Counted from the first letter of the stretch, positions 34,683 to 44,183 are shown. The stretch: 64,000 nt of DNA from Arthrobacter sp. AL12 (GCF_029960645.1 NZ_JASBQY010000005.1:62001-126000); one strand, 5' to 3'. Program-made: numbers and translations. The notes: a model not told the origin generated them from the letters alone.

Positions 34683-36494
34683 TTAGCTGTTGCGGACGGC
34701 GTCGACCACGTAGCCCACGGCCTTCTCGACGGCGATGTTTTCGGCGTTGCCGCTGCGGCGGTCCTTGATCTCGACCACACCGTCCACGAGCCCTCGGCCG
34801 ACGGCGAGGATGGTCGGGACGCCGACGAGTTCGGCGTCGCCGAACTTCACGCCCGGGGACACCTTGGGACGGTCGTCGTAGATCACCTCGAGGCCGGCGG
34901 CCTCCAGTTCGAAAGCCAGCTTCTCCGCGGCGGCGAAGATCTCCTCGCCGCGGCCGACGGCCACCACGTGGACATCGGCCGGAGCGACGGCGCGCGGCCA
35001 GATCAGGCCCCTGTCGTCGTGGTTGGATTCGGCCAGGGCCGCGACGGCGCGGGTGACACCGACGCCGTAGGAACCCATGGTGACCACGACCTGCTTGCCG
35101 TTCTGGTCCAGGACCTTCAGTTCCAGGGCCTCGGCGTACTTGCGGCCGAGCTGGAAGATGTGGCCCATTTCGATGCCACGGGCGGTTACCAGCGGGCCGG
35201 AGCCGTCGGGGGCCTCGTCGCCGGCGCGCACCTCGGTGCACTCGATGACGCCGTCCCAGCCGAAGTCGCGGCCGGCGACCAGACCGAAGACGTGCTTGCC
35301 GGCCTCGTTGGCGCCGGTGACCCAGGCGGAACCGCTGACCACGCGCGGGTCAACGAGGTAGAGCAGCTTGGCGGCGCCCTCGGTTCCCAACAGCGGCGCG
35401 TCCAGGGACAGCCCGGGGCCGAGGTAGCCCTTGACGATGAGGGGCTGCTTCTTGAGGTCCTCTTCGTTGGCGGCCTCGAGGATGATTTCGCCGGCGATCG
35501 GCAGGAAGGATCCGATGTTCGCCTCCACGCGCTTAAGATCGACGCCGCGGTCCCCCGGAACGCCGATGACGACGATCTGGCGTTCGCCGGTCGGCAGCGT
35601 GACGGCGAGGACGACGTTCTTGAGCGTGTCAGCGGCGGTCCAGGCGCCGCCGTCGGCCTCGGCGCGGGGCACCAGGACGTTGGCGGCGTCCACCAGGGTT
35701 TCGATGGTGGGGGTGTCCGGGGTGTCCCGGACCTCGGCAGCCGGGGCGCTGCTGAAGTCGATGTCTGCGGGGACCACGGTAGTGACGGCCTCGACGTTGG
35801 CCGCGTAGCCGCCCGCGGAACGCACGAAGGTGTCCTCGCCGATCTCGGTGGGGTGCAGGAATTCCTCGCTCTTGGAGCCGCCCATGGCGCCGGCGGTAGC
35901 GGCCACCGGGATGACCTCGAGGCCGAGGCGCGCGAAGATCTTCAGGTAGGCGCCGCGGTGCGCGGCGTAGCTGGCGTCCAGGCCGGCGTCGTCGACGTCG
36001 AAGGAGTAGGAATCCTTCATGATGAACTCGCGCCCGCGCAGCAAGCCGGCCCGGGGACGTGCCTCGTCGCGGTACTTGTTCTGGATCTGGTAGATGCTCA
36101 GCGGCAGGTCCTTGTACGAGGAGTACAGGTCCTTGACCAGCAGGGTGAACATTTCCTCGTGCGTGGGCGCCAGCAGGTAGTCGTTGCCCTTGCGGTCCTT
36201 GAGCCGGAAGATGCCCTCGCCGTACTCGGTCCAGCGGTTGGTGACCTCGTAGGGTTCCTTGGGCAGCAGGGCCGGGAAGTGCACTTCCTGGGCGCCGATC
36301 GCGGCCATCTCCTCGCGGATGACCGTCTCCACTTTGCGCAGCACACTCAGCCCCAGCGGAAGCCAGGTGTAGATGCCCGGGGCGGCCCGCCGGATGTAAC
36401 CGGCGCGGACCAGGAGCCGGTGGCTGGCCACCTCGGCGTCGGCGGGATCTTCACGCAGGGTGCGCAGGAACAGCTTGGAGAGTCGAAGGACCAC
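34683..36494 (-). CDS. proS: Prolyl-tRNA synthetase
   Basis: 603 residues, the long bacterial type of class II ProRS with an INS editing domain (about 230-400). Class II motifs: [41 protein letters not shown] (motif 2) and [16 protein letters not shown] (motif 3); the anticodon domain has [12 protein letters not shown]. Start GTG at 36494 ([15 protein letters not shown]) is the family start. The frame is open 45 codons further upstream across a 15-bp repeat, giving an IYSS-repeat extension that I do not accept. In actinobacteria proS normally precedes rimP. Confidence 0.96.
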   Translation of the reverse strand: MVLRLSKLFLRTLREDPADAEVASHRLLVRAGYIRRAAPGIYTWLPLGLSVLRKVETVIREEMAAIGAQEVHFPALLPKEPYEVTNRWTEYGEGIFRLKDRKGNDYLLAPTHEEMFTLLVKDLYSSYKDLPLSIYQIQNKYRDEARPRAGLLRGREFIMKDSYSFDVDDAGLDASYAAHRGAYLKIFARLGLEVIPVAATAGAMGGSKSEEFLHPTEIGEDTFVRSAGGYAANVEAVTTVVPADIDFSSAPAAEVRDTPDTPTIETLVDAANVLVPRAEADGGAWTAADTLKNVVLAVTLPTGERQIVVIGVPGDRGVDLKRVEANIGSFLPIAGEIILEAANEEDLKKQPLIVKGYLGPGLSLDAPLLGTEGAAKLLYLVDPRVVSGSAWVTGANEAGKHVFGLVAGRDFGWDGVIECTEVRAGDEAPDGSGPLVTARGIEMGHIFQLGRKYAEALELKVLDQNGKQVVVTMGSYGVGVTRAVAALAESNHDDRGLIWPRAVAPADVHVVAVGRGEEIFAAAEKLAFELEAAGLEVIYDDRPKVSPGVKFGDAELVGVPTILAVGRGLVDGVVEIKDRRSGNAENIAVEKAVGYVVDAVRNS

Positions 36495-36536
36495 TGGGTA
36501 TCTATCCGTTTCTGGGAAGGTGCGGGGCAAAGCAGC

Positions 36537-36612
36537 AAAGCTGTAAATAATGGAGCTGTAAATAATCGAGCTGTAAATAACCGAGCTGTAAATAGTGCGG
36601 CTGTGAACAAAG
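36537..36612. repeat. 15-bp AT-rich tandem repeat upstream of proS
   Basis: Five units of GGAGCTGTAAATAAT or close variants (the last the most divergent) lie 43-118 bp upstream of the proS start. The unit is far richer in A/T than its surroundings. Because 15 is a multiple of 3, the proS frame stays open through it and would encode repeated IYSS. It may alter spacing of the proS leader. Confidence 0.8.
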
Positions 36613-36629
36613 CCGTGAATCAGTAGCAC

Positions 36630-37014
36630 CGGAGGACCGGCACACGCGTACCTACTAATCTACCGTCAGCCCGGACACGGAAGAGCCACGCCATAACTGA
36701 CGGAAGCCCCTGGCCGTCTCCGGCTGGTCATCCTGTCATGACGTGGCTCTGCGGTCCCAGCACCGCCAAAGAAATGGCCGTGAGTTCCGTTGTGTTGCCC
36801 TCAAGGGCGTCTGCGTCCCCGGCCGCTGCTCCCGGGGAAACACGTGCACATGCGACACGGCTAGATCGAACTTATGTGACCCAGGGCACTAAAACAAGAG
36901 TCCGCATTCAGATATCTTCTGTGATGCCGGTGTTACTGCTGGTTAGGAAGAGTACTGCTGTGAAACCAGAGGTTCCGCAGCGGAACCGTAGGTTAGAGCT
37001 GATGAACCCTTCGG
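36630..37014. other. 385-bp gap upstream of proS
   Basis: No supported gene. An 8-bp hairpin (GGTTCCGC / GCGGAACC, 36971-36987) lies just past the stop codon of the GNAT gene and could end its transcript. GGTTAG followed by GAAGAG or AAGAG recurs near 36951 and 37012. The region is less GC-rich than average. With the tandem array it makes the proS leader unusually long. Confidence 0.4.
36869..36897 (-). promoter_or_regulatory. Possible proS promoter
   Basis: On the minus strand TTGTTT (36892-36897), a 17-bp spacer and TAAGTT (36869-36874) fit a -35/-10 pair about 375 nt upstream of proS. A long leader containing the 15-bp array would follow. This is sequence inspection only. Confidence 0.35.
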
Positions 37015-37911
37015 TTAGAAGAGCACGGTGGCAAACGTGCCGACCTGGCGGAAGCCGACCCGCTCGTAGGTGGCACGGGCCCGGCTGTTGAAGTTGTTCA
37101 CGTAGAGGCTCGTGACCGGGGCGAGGGTTTGGGCCAGGACGACGGCGGCGGCCATGTACCCGGCGCTCAGGCCCTGGCCGCGGAACTCCGGGTTCATCCA
37201 GACCCCCTGGACCTGCGTCACCTCGGGGGTGACCGCACCGAGTTCGGCCTTGAAGACCACTTCGTGTGCGGGGTTCAGGTGGACCATCGAATGGCCCTCG
37301 CGGATGAGGCCCTTGACCCGGCGGCTGTAGTACTCCCGGCCGCCAAGGTACGGCGAATATCCCACTTCCTCTTCGAACATCGCCGCGCAGGCGGGGAGGA
37401 TCTTGTCGAAGTCCGCCAGCTGGCCGAAGCCCAGCCGCGGGTTGGGGGCCACGGCGGGAGGACCGGAGATCGTCATCAGCGGCTGGTCATCGCGGATCTC
37501 ATGGGCCGTCTGCCCGGACTGTTCCAGCCCGGAGTACAGTGCCAGGACCGTCTCGGCCGGGCCGAAGATCGAGGCATACCGGCGCCCGGAGCGGTGCGCG
37601 GCCGCAGCCACCACGCTGGCAAGCCCGGGGTCCAGCTGGACCGGCACAAGGTTCGCGCCGGCCCAGCAGGCGCCCAGGAGGGTGCCGCCGTCGAACACGC
37701 CCAGAATGCTGGCACCGCCGGTGGTGGGAGCCGCCGAACCGGCGGTGGCCAGATGGGACAGGACGAAAACATTCGCGACGTCGTCCTGCCGCGCCAGGTC
37801 CACCAGCTGGGATGTATCCGAGCCCCCGAGGGTCCGGACTGCGACGCCGGGAGCGGCGCCGTCCTTACGAGACGCTAACCACGGGGCTACCCTTGACAGC
37901 ATCTTCGCCAT
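37015..37911 (-). CDS. GNAT acetyltransferase with DUF4081 domain
   Basis: 298 residues. The N-terminal half is a DUF4081 domain ([41 protein letters not shown]) and the C-terminal half a GNAT fold with [20 protein letters not shown] as the acetyl-CoA loop and [22 protein letters not shown]. The same two-domain protein lies beside ispG in other actinobacteria, including Rv2867c of M. tuberculosis. The substrate is unknown. ATG 37911 makes it overlap ispG by 47 nt; an ATG three codons later is a possible alternative. Confidence 0.88.
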   Translation of the reverse strand: MAKMLSRVAPWLASRKDGAAPGVAVRTLGGSDTSQLVDLARQDDVANVFVLSHLATAGSAAPTTGGASILGVFDGGTLLGACWAGANLVPVQLDPGLASVVAAAAHRSGRRYASIFGPAETVLALYSGLEQSGQTAHEIRDDQPLMTISGPPAVAPNPRLGFGQLADFDKILPACAAMFEEEVGYSPYLGGREYYSRRVKGLIREGHSMVHLNPAHEVVFKAELGAVTPEVTQVQGVWMNPEFRGQGLSAGYMAAAVVLAQTLAPVTSLYVNNFNSRARATYERVGFRQVGTFATVLF

Positions 37912-39031
37912 CGGCCTCCCCCATCTCTTCAGCGATACGCATGGCCTCTTCGATCAGTGTCTCAACAATCTGGTCCTCCGGCACAGTCTTGATGACCTCA
38001 CCCCGCACAAAGATCTGTCCCTTGCCGTTGCCCGAGGCAACGCCGAGGTCGGCTTCGCGCGCTTCGCCCGGTCCGTTGACGACGCAGCCCATCACGGCAA
38101 CGCGCAGCGGGATCTCCATGCCTTCCAGCCCTGCGGTGACCTGCTCGGCGAGTGTGTACACGTCCACCTGGGCGCGGCCGCAGGACGGGCAGGAGACGAT
38201 CTCGAGTTTGCGTGGTCGCAGATTGAGCGACTGCAGGATCTGGTTGCCGACCTTGATCTCCTCCACCGGCGGGGCGGAGAGGGAAACGCGGATGGTGTCA
38301 CCGATGCCGCGGGACAGCAGGGCGCCGAAGGCCGTGGCCGACTTGATGGTGCCCTGGAAGGCGGGTCCGGCCTCGGTGACGCCGAGGTGCAGCGGCCAGT
38401 CGCCCTGTTCGGCGAGCATTTCGTAGGCGGCGACCATGATGACCGGGTCATTGTGCTTGACGGAGATCTTGAAGTCGTTGAAGCCGTGCTCTTCGAACAG
38501 CGACGCTTCCCAGACCGCGGATTCCACGAGGGCTTCCGGGGTGGCCTTGCCGTACTTTTTCAGGATTCCGGGCTCCAGCGATCCGGCGTTGATGCCGATC
38601 CGGATGGAGGTGCCGTGGTCCTTCGCCGCGCGGGCGATTTCCTTAACCTGGTCATCGAACTTGCGGATGTTGCCGGGGTTCACCCGGACCGCCGCACAGC
38701 CTGCCTCGATCGCGGCGAAAACGTATTTGGGCTGGAAGTGGATGTCCGCGATCACGGGGATCTGGGACTTCCTGGCGATGATCGGCAGGGCCTCGGCGTC
38801 GTCCGCGGACGGGCAGGCGACGCGCACAATGTCGCAGCCGGAGGCCGTGAGCTCGGCGATCTGCTGCAGGGTGGCGTTGATGTCCGTGGTGGGCGTTGTG
38901 GTCATCGACTGCACGCTGATCGGCGAATCGGAGCCGACGCCGACCGAACCCACCTTGATCTGGCGGGTCTTGCGGCGCGGGGCGAGGACGGGTGGCGGTG
39001 CTGACGGCATTCCCAGGCTGACCGAGGTCAC
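37865..39031 (-). CDS. ispG: 4-hydroxy-3-methylbut-2-en-1-yl diphosphate synthase
   Basis: 388 residues. The [4Fe-4S] enzyme of the MEP isoprenoid pathway that reduces MEcPP to HMBPP. N-terminal TIM barrel with [19 protein letters not shown] and [12 protein letters not shown]-terminal cluster-binding cysteines are in [13 protein letters not shown] and [15 protein letters not shown] 39031 follows AAGGAGTCC, a good ribosome site. Together with dxr (5 kb upstream on the same strand) it gives two MEP-pathway enzymes in this window. Confidence 0.97.
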   Translation of the reverse strand: MTSVSLGMPSAPPPVLAPRRKTRQIKVGSVGVGSDSPISVQSMTTTPTTDINATLQQIAELTASGCDIVRVACPSADDAEALPIIARKSQIPVIADIHFQPKYVFAAIEAGCAAVRVNPGNIRKFDDQVKEIARAAKDHGTSIRIGINAGSLEPGILKKYGKATPEALVESAVWEASLFEEHGFNDFKISVKHNDPVIMVAAYEMLAEQGDWPLHLGVTEAGPAFQGTIKSATAFGALLSRGIGDTIRVSLSAPPVEEIKVGNQILQSLNLRPRKLEIVSCPSCGRAQVDVYTLAEQVTAGLEGMEIPLRVAVMGCVVNGPGEAREADLGVASGNGKGQIFVRGEVIKTVPEDQIVETLIEEAMRIAEEMGEADGEDAVKGSPVVSVS

Positions 39032-39069
39032 ATGGACTCCTTGTATCGAGGTAGGGCTGGCGGGGACGG

Positions 39070-39363
39070 CTAGGCGGCGTGGCCGGCCAGGAGGCCGGTC
39101 AGGGGTGCCCAGATCGTCGTGCGGGTGCCGGAGATGGCACCGGCGGCGTTGAAGGGATCCCGCTTGAGGACCTCATTCAGGGCCTGCTCGTCGGCAGCCT
39201 TGAAAATCAGCAGGGCGCCGGCGCCGTCACCGTAGGGGCCGCTGGCGAGCAGCGTTCCGTCCTGGGCAAGTCCCGCGGTCCATTCGCGGTGCGCCGGGCG
39301 GGTGGCGGCGCGGGCTTCGGAGGATTCGACATCGTATACGTACTCAACAGCAAAAACAGTCAT
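39070..39363 (-). CDS. YciI family protein
   Basis: 97 residues, a small ferredoxin-like alpha/beta protein. [22 protein letters not shown], then [17 protein letters not shown] and [20 protein letters not shown] match the YciI family (SGPYGD with the conserved Asp and a DPF motif). Biochemical role undefined in general. TAGTGT (39370-39375) sits 6 nt before ATG 39363, suggesting a leaderless transcript. It is 38 bp upstream of ispG and may be co-transcribed with it. Confidence 0.85.
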   Translation of the reverse strand: MTVFAVEYVYDVESSEARAATRPAHREWTAGLAQDGTLLASGPYGDGAGALLIFKAADEQALNEVLKRDPFNAAGAISGTRTTIWAPLTGLLAGHAA

Positions 39364-39390
39364 ACGGATACACTATCGCCCCGTGGGCCA

Positions 39391-39523
39391 GGTACCCATC
39401 CGGGGCGGACGGCCGGTGGCTTACTTGCCCCTGCGGGCGGACGGCCGGGCGGCGTACTTGCCCATCCGGGCGGACAGGCGGGCGGCGTACTTGCCCATCC
39501 GGGGCGGACAGGCGGGCGGGGTC
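39391..39523. repeat. About 33-bp tandem repeat upstream of the YciI gene
   Basis: Four imperfect units built on ACTTGCCCATCCGGGCGGACAG plus GCGGGCGGCGT fill the gap between the DUF3307 gene and the YciI promoter. The last unit reaches the DUF3307 stop codon at 39522. The two central units are the closest to each other. Confidence 0.75.
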
Positions 39524-40028
39524 AGCCGAGGAAGAACACTTTGGCCAGGGCAGCGACGCCGGCCGCCCACAGCAGGGAGGTGAGGGTGCCGATGATGAAC
39601 CGCTCCGCGGCGACCGGTGTCTCCTTCAGTTCGGCGAAACGGCCCAGGCCCTTGATCGCGACGACGTAAGCGATGGCGACCGGTTGGCCCGCGAGGATCG
39701 CGAGGCAGACCGCCAGGCGCTCCAGCACGCCGATGATCGCGCCGCCGCGCAGGATCCTGACGCTGCTGACCGAAAGGGCCGCGGAGCCCGCTGCCGCGCC
39801 GGGCGTGGCGGGCGTGCCGGGAGTGGCGGCCGCGCCGGATGCGGTACCGGTGGCGGCCATGGGATCAGCGGTGGCATCCGCCGCCGGGTCGTTTGCCGGG
39901 TCGGCGGCTCCGGCACCTGCCTCCTGCCGGTCATCGATGGTCCGGGCGAGCCGGAAGACCAAGGCCGTCACCGGCCATCCGACGAAGCCTGCGGTGAGCA
40001 GGGTCAGGGTGATCCAGAGCGCGTTCAC
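39522..40028 (-). CDS. DUF3307-like membrane protein (partner of SatD)
   Basis: 168 residues. An N-terminal helix (ALWITLTLLTAGFVGWPVTAL), a variable Ala/Pro-rich linker, then ILRGGAIIGVLERLAVCLAI, GQPVAIAYVVAIKGLGRFAE and a final helix after FIIGTLTSLLWAAGV. The GxIIGxLERLxxxxxILxGQ and AKxxxRFxEL pattern is that of DUF3307 proteins, which are encoded next to SatD. GTG 40028 overlaps the satD stop (GGTGA), so the two are coupled. Function unknown; the streptococcal SatCDE locus is linked to acid tolerance. Confidence 0.75.
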   Translation of the reverse strand: MNALWITLTLLTAGFVGWPVTALVFRLARTIDDRQEAGAGAADPANDPAADATADPMAATGTASGAAATPGTPATPGAAAGSAALSVSSVRILRGGAIIGVLERLAVCLAILAGQPVAIAYVVAIKGLGRFAELKETPVAAERFIIGTLTSLLWAAGVAALAKVFFLG

Positions 40029-40792
40029 CGGTCTCCTTCCGTGCTGTCCCGGGGGCGGGTATCCGGGTTCTGGGGCCCGCCCGCGTCCGGGTTTCGGTCT
40101 GCGGGCTGCCCGCGGGCGTCGTCGTCGGCGGCAATCACTCCGTGGGCGAAGGCCAGCAGCATCTCCGCCGCAGGCCTCGCGGCCCATTCTTCCTGCCAGC
40201 CGGAGCGCAGCAGCGCACGGCTCACCGATTGTTCCGTGATTCCCAGTTCCTGGGCAGCAATCTTCTGCGTGCCATGCGTGCCGGCGTGGCCATGCTGCAC
40301 CGAGCGCAGCACATCCACGACCTTCCACTGTGCGGCCGTCCGGTCCTGGACCAGCCGTCCGATCAGCCGCAGCACCGCCTCGGCGTTGGCGCAGGCGCGG
40401 GCGCCGGCGGATCCCGCGGGCGAGGGAGCAGCCTCTCCCCTGCGCAGGCCGCCGGAGACGACGGCGATGGGCACGTGCGCGGCGCCAGACTTGGCTTTCT
40501 CGACGGCCGCGCGCGCCGCCACGAAGGCCGGCCCGGATCCTTCCCGCGGGCTGGCCGGCAGCGGCTGGTCCACCACCCCCACCCCGACGCCCACGTACCA
40601 GCGCCCGCTGCGCAGGGCGTGCAGCGCGATGTCGACGACTTCGTCCGGGCGTTCCACAACTCCCTGGACTTCGTCGCCGACGGACCGCTCGAAGCGCCCG
40701 GCAGTGGAGAGCCCGGCCAGTTCCGCCAGGAGTTCCGGGACACGGTCGACGTCGGCGCTGCTGCCGCGCTGGTCGATGGTCATGACGTACAT
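40025..40792 (-). CDS. SatD family regulator-like protein
   Basis: 255 residues. The N-terminal half has the SatD pattern (MTIDQRGSSADVDRVPELL, RSVGDEVQGVVERPDEVVDI), and a helix-turn-helix lies at about 175-200 (QKIAAQELGITEQSVSRALL), so it probably binds DNA. It is followed by its DUF3307 partner with overlapping codons. ATG 40792 has AAGGTGGGG 2-8 nt upstream. An unusually AT-rich segment with TGATTA/TAATCA half sites precedes it, a plausible operator for self-control. Confidence 0.75.
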   Translation of the reverse strand: MYVMTIDQRGSSADVDRVPELLAELAGLSTAGRFERSVGDEVQGVVERPDEVVDIALHALRSGRWYVGVGVGVVDQPLPASPREGSGPAFVAARAAVEKAKSGAAHVPIAVVSGGLRRGEAAPSPAGSAGARACANAEAVLRLIGRLVQDRTAAQWKVVDVLRSVQHGHAGTHGTQKIAAQELGITEQSVSRALLRSGWQEEWAARPAAEMLLAFAHGVIAADDDARGQPADRNPDAGGPQNPDTRPRDSTEGDR

Positions 40793-40821
40793 AACCCCAC
40801 CTTAAGGGGCTGATCCTTCGG

Positions 40822-40883
40822 AATCAATCATTTTCAACTGATTACTAAAAATAAGCCGAAATAAACTGATAAAGCATAATCAG
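40822..40883 (-). promoter_or_regulatory. AT-rich symmetric promoter/operator of the satD operon
   Basis: In an otherwise GC-rich region, about 60 bp are strongly A/T-rich and contain an inverted repeat CTGATTA (40838-40844) / TAATCAG (40877-40883), plus further copies of the half site in AATCAATCA (40822-40830) and CTGATAAAG (40866-40874). The spacing fits a promoter flanked by operator half sites, 30-90 bp upstream of the satD start. Binding by SatD itself is inferred. Confidence 0.45.
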
Positions 40884-40944
40884 CGTTCTCCGGTTCGCCG
40901 GCGAGGTCGCCGGGACGCCGGCCCGGGCATCCGGTGGCCGTTCG

Positions 40945-41030
40945 GGGCATCAGGCGGCCGTCCGGAGGCAACAGGCGGCCGTCCGGAGGCAACAGGCGGC
41001 CGTCCGGGGGCATCAGGCGGCCGTCCGGGG
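40945..41030. repeat. 21-bp tandem repeat
   Basis: Four units of GGCATCAGGCGGCCGTCCGGA (or GGCAACAGG...) follow one another. The last runs directly into the left arm of the palindromic element at 41025. The array lies upstream of the satD promoter. Confidence 0.8.
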
Positions 41031-41098
41031 GCACTTTGACCCGAAAACGGCGGGTTCCGTCGTCCATTGCGACGACGGCGGCGGCAAAGTGCCCCCGG
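41025..41098. repeat. Palindromic element, copy C
   Basis: Perfect 14-bp arms CCGGGGGCACTTTG (41025-41038) and CAAAGTGCCCCCGG (41085-41098) enclose 46 bp with an internal CGTCGTC/GACGACG stem. The arms are identical to those of the elements at 61303 and 61518, 20 kb away, while the loop differs. This marks it as a dispersed palindromic repeat. Confidence 0.75.
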
Positions 41099-41209
41099 AC
41101 CGCGGGGCAATGCCAACGAAGGGCAGGCCGGGCACCGGCGCCGTTGACAGCTCAACCGGCGCCGGTCCAGTCTGGGGCACATCAACCACGACGCCGCGGA
41201 GGTGGGACG

Positions 41210-41664
41210 GTGCCGACAGCAGCGGGAGCGGCGTTCATCGCCTTCGGCCTCGGCTCCCAGCCCTGCTCGCCGCCTACTTCGCCGCACGGCGGTGGCGTTC
41301 CTGGCTCGCGGACCGCTACGGCTGGGTGGCCTACGCCGCCGCGGGACCCGGGCTCCCGCTCCTTGCCGGCGGGCAGTCCTGGCGGCTGTACACGGGCCCG
41401 CTCCTGCTCGGCTGCTGGGGCGGTGTTTGGCAGCTACCTGGACCTCTGGCGCCGGTGGAATGGCGCTTACTGCCCAGGCTTGGCCTGCTGATCCCGTACG
41501 TGGCGCTGTACTTCTGGGCCCAGATGTTCCTGTGGTGGCCGCTCTGGGACCTCCAGCGCGGTGCGTGGGCCGCGTTCCTGGTCCTGTTTTCCGTCAACAC
41601 AGCCCTGAACCTCAGGGGACATTTCCGCAGGCCGGCAGGCCGCCGCGTCAGCCGAAGAGGTTGA
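41210..41664 (+). pseudogene. Probably frameshifted small membrane-protein gene
   Basis: GTG 41210 follows a near-perfect GGAGGTGG ribosome site and encodes VPTAAGAAFIAFGLGSQ. The reading frame then becomes implausible, while another frame continues as LLAAYFAARRWRSWLADRYG and on through PYVALYFWAQMFLWWPLWDL and LVLFSVNTALNLRGHF, to a stop at 41664. One indel near 41255-41262 would join them into a protein of about 150 residues with three or four membrane segments. It overlaps the 3' end of the rip gene convergently. No family recognised. Alternatively, a start at 41110 in the second frame would avoid a frameshift but lacks a ribosome site. Confidence 0.5.
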
Positions 41665-42979
41665 CCGGTTTGACGATGTCCGCGTAGATCAGCAGGGCGC
41701 CCATGCCCATCAGCAGCACCGCCACCACGTAGGTGACCGGGAGCAGCTTGGCGATATCGAACGCGCCGGGGTCCGGGCGGCCGAAGAGCTTGGCGATCCT
41801 GCGGCGGGCACCCTCGTAGAGCGCCCCGGCCACGTGGCCGCCGTCGAGCGGCAGCAGCGGGATGAGGTTGAAGACGGCCAGGGCGAAGTTGAGTCCGGCC
41901 AGCAGCCCCACGAGGGTGGCCACCCGGGACTGCATCGGCACCTGCTCCATCGCGGCGACCTCCCCGGCCACCCGCCCCACGCCGACCACGCTGATGGGTC
42001 CGTTGGGGTCGCGCGGGGCCTCGCTGAACGCCGCCTCCGCCACGCCTGCCACCCGGGCCGGGAGGTTCAGAACAACGCCGGCGATCTGCTTGATGTTCTC
42101 GCCCGCCATCGGCAGGACGGTCGACGCCGGCTGCGGCACGAGCGCGGTCTGCGCCCCGATGCCCAGGAAGCCGACATCCTGGTACTGGAGGGTGCCGTCG
42201 GCGCTCTTGGCCTGGCGGCCGTCGTCGCCCACCACGGGCCGCGCGGAGAGGACCGGGGTGACAGTGGTGGTGACCGGGACGCCGTCGCGCGCCACCGTGA
42301 TGCTGACCTGCCGGTCCGCGGACGCGCGGATCCAGCCGGTGAGTTCATCCCAGCTGGTCACGGCCTTGCCGTCGAAGGAGGTGATGACGTCGTTGGGCAA
42401 CAGACCCGCGGCGGCGGCGGGCGTGGGCCGGCAGTCGGCGGAGTCCGGGTCCACGGTTTCGCCGGCCTTGACCTGGCATTTGGAGACGTCGGCGATGGTG
42501 GTGGTCTGGGTGGCGGTGCCGAAGCCCATCAGCAGCACGGCCGTCAGCCCGAGCCCGATGAGCATGTTCATGGCCGGGCCGCCGAGCATAATGATGATCT
42601 TCTTCCAGACCGGCAGCCTGTAGAACACCCGGTTCTCGTCTGCGGGTCCGACTTCCTCGTGCGCCTGCGAGCGGGCATCCGAGGCGAGGGACTGGAACAT
42701 CCCGGTGCTGGAGGTGCGCACGGTGCCGTCGTCCTTGTTCGGCGGATACATGCCGATCATGGACACGAAGCCGCCCAGCGGGATGGCCTTGAACCCGTAT
42801 TCGGTGTCGCCCTTCTTGCGGGACCAGAGCGTGGGCCCGAAGCCGATCATGTACTTGGTGACCCGGACCTTGAACAGCTTGGCAGGCAGCAGGTGGCCCA
42901 CCTCGTGCAGGGCAATGGACACGGCGATGCCGATCGCCACAAAGACGACACCGAGGATAAAGAGGAGGACGGGACTCAT
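41648..42979 (-). CDS. Site-2 membrane metalloprotease (RseP/Rip1 type)
   Basis: 443 residues. An intramembrane protease that cleaves membrane-bound anti-sigma factors or similar substrates. Zinc motif HEVGH (around 25-29) in the first membrane helix, LPLDGGHVAGALYEG near the end (third zinc ligand) and a central PDZ domain (AGLLPNDVITSFDGKAVTSW). Four membrane helices are expected. It lies 19 bp downstream of dxr on the same strand, the conserved dxr-rip-ispG order, though ispG is here displaced by about 2.6 kb of other genes. Confidence 0.95.
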   Translation of the reverse strand: MSPVLLFILGVVFVAIGIAVSIALHEVGHLLPAKLFKVRVTKYMIGFGPTLWSRKKGDTEYGFKAIPLGGFVSMIGMYPPNKDDGTVRTSSTGMFQSLASDARSQAHEEVGPADENRVFYRLPVWKKIIIMLGGPAMNMLIGLGLTAVLLMGFGTATQTTTIADVSKCQVKAGETVDPDSADCRPTPAAAAGLLPNDVITSFDGKAVTSWDELTGWIRASADRQVSITVARDGVPVTTTVTPVLSARPVVGDDGRQAKSADGTLQYQDVGFLGIGAQTALVPQPASTVLPMAGENIKQIAGVVLNLPARVAGVAEAAFSEAPRDPNGPISVVGVGRVAGEVAAMEQVPMQSRVATLVGLLAGLNFALAVFNLIPLLPLDGGHVAGALYEGARRRIAKLFGRPDPGAFDIAKLLPVTYVVAVLLMGMGALLIYADIVKPVNLFG

Positions 42980-42998
42980 GCTTGTATCTGCTGCTTCC

Positions 42999-44183
42999 TT
43001 AGACGCTTCTGACGGCTAAACGTTCGTGGGTGCGGGCGCGTGCCCATCTTTCAGCATCCAGCACCGACTCCACCGTCAGCCCGGAGGAGCCTGTGTGTTC
43101 GCTGAGTACTGCTTCGATGGTATCGACGATGTCGGTGAACCGGATCCGGCCGGCGTGGAAAGCCATCACGGCCTCCTCGTTCGCGGCGTTGAAGACTGCC
43201 GGGTAGGTGCTCCCCCGCCGGGCGGCGTCCTTCGCCAGCCCGACGGCGGGGAACGCCTCGGTGTCCAGCGGCTCGAAGGTCCAGCTGGTGGCCTGGGTCC
43301 AGTCGCACGGCCGTGCCGGGCCGGGGACGCGGTCCGGCCAGCCCAGGCCCAGGGCAATCGGCAGGCGCATGTCCGGCGGCGAGGCCTGGGCGATGGTGGA
43401 GCCGTCGATGAACTGGACCATCGAGTGCACCACGGACTGCGGGTGGACCACGACGTCGATCCTCTCCAGCGGGATGTCGAAGAGCAGGTGCGCCTCGATC
43501 ACTTCCAGGCCCTTGTTGACCAGGCTGGCGGAGTTGGTGGTGACCATCAGGCCCATGTCCCAGGTGGGGTGGGCGAGGGCGTCCTGCGGGGACACACCGT
43601 GCAGCTGATCCCGGGTCATGCCGCGGAACGGGCCGCCGGAGGCCGTGAGGATCAGCCGGTCCACCTCGGCCGCGGTGCCCGAGCGCAGGCACTGGGCGAT
43701 GGCGGAGTGTTCGGAGTCGACCGGGACGATCTGGCCTTCGCGGGCCGCGGCTTTGACCAGGGCGCCGCCGACAATCAGGGATTCCTTGTTGGCCAGTGCC
43801 AGGGTCGCGCCGGACTTGAGCGCGGCCAGGGTGGGCGCCAGGCCGATGGAGCCGGTGATGCCGTTGAGCACCACGTCGGCCTCGATCTCCGCGATCCGGG
43901 TGGACGCGTCCGGCCCGGTGATGATCTCGGGACGGTAGCCGGTCACCCCGGCCGCGCCGGCGGCGTCGTCGATCAGTGTCTGGAGGGCGCCCGGGTCGCC
44001 GGACGCCACACCGATGGCCCCGGCCCGGGTGTGGACGGCCTGCCCGGCGAGAAGTTCGAGGTTGCCGCCGCCCGCGCTGAGCGCCACGACCTCGAAAAGG
44101 TGCGGGGCGCCGTCGACGACGTCAATCGCCTGCGTGCCGATGGAACCGGTGGACCCGAGGAGGACGATCTTGCGCGGCTGCAT
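42999..44183 (-). CDS. dxr: 1-deoxy-D-xylulose 5-phosphate reductoisomerase
   Basis: 394 residues. Converts DXP to MEP with NADPH, the first committed step of non-mevalonate isoprenoid synthesis. NADPH-binding [19 protein letters not shown] at the N terminus, [14 protein letters not shown]-like and [11 protein letters not shown] segments, metal ligands in [13 protein letters not shown], and [10 protein letters not shown] are all present. ATG 44183 has no ribosome site; GATACT lies 6 nt upstream, again pointing to a leaderless transcript. Confidence 0.97.
   Translation of the reverse strand: MQPRKIVLLGSTGSIGTQAIDVVDGAPHLFEVVALSAGGGNLELLAGQAVHTRAGAIGVASGDPGALQTLIDDAAGAAGVTGYRPEIITGPDASTRIAEIEADVVLNGITGSIGLAPTLAALKSGATLALANKESLIVGGALVKAAAREGQIVPVDSEHSAIAQCLRSGTAAEVDRLILTASGGPFRGMTRDQLHGVSPQDALAHPTWDMGLMVTTNSASLVNKGLEVIEAHLLFDIPLERIDVVVHPQSVVHSMVQFIDGSTIAQASPPDMRLPIALGLGWPDRVPGPARPCDWTQATSWTFEPLDTEAFPAVGLAKDAARRGSTYPAVFNAANEEAVMAFHAGRIRFTDIVDTIEAVLSEHTGSSGLTVESVLDAERWARARTHERLAVRSV

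Noticed and set aside
36498-36629. N-terminal IYSS-repeat extension of prolyl-tRNA synthetase
   Set aside because: Encoded by a 15-bp non-coding-like array, no ribosome site at the upstream GTG, and the family begins at [15 protein letters not shown] (GTG 36494). Kept as a finding, not as a gene start.
36495-37014. T-box or other riboswitch in the long proS leader
   Set aside because: No T-box consensus or antiterminator was found; the leader is mainly a tandem repeat and unstructured sequence.
36738-37091. 117-codon plus-strand frame between proS and the GNAT gene
   Set aside because: No ribosome site or -10 box, unremarkable composition, no recognisable domain, and it overlaps the 3' end of the GNAT gene.
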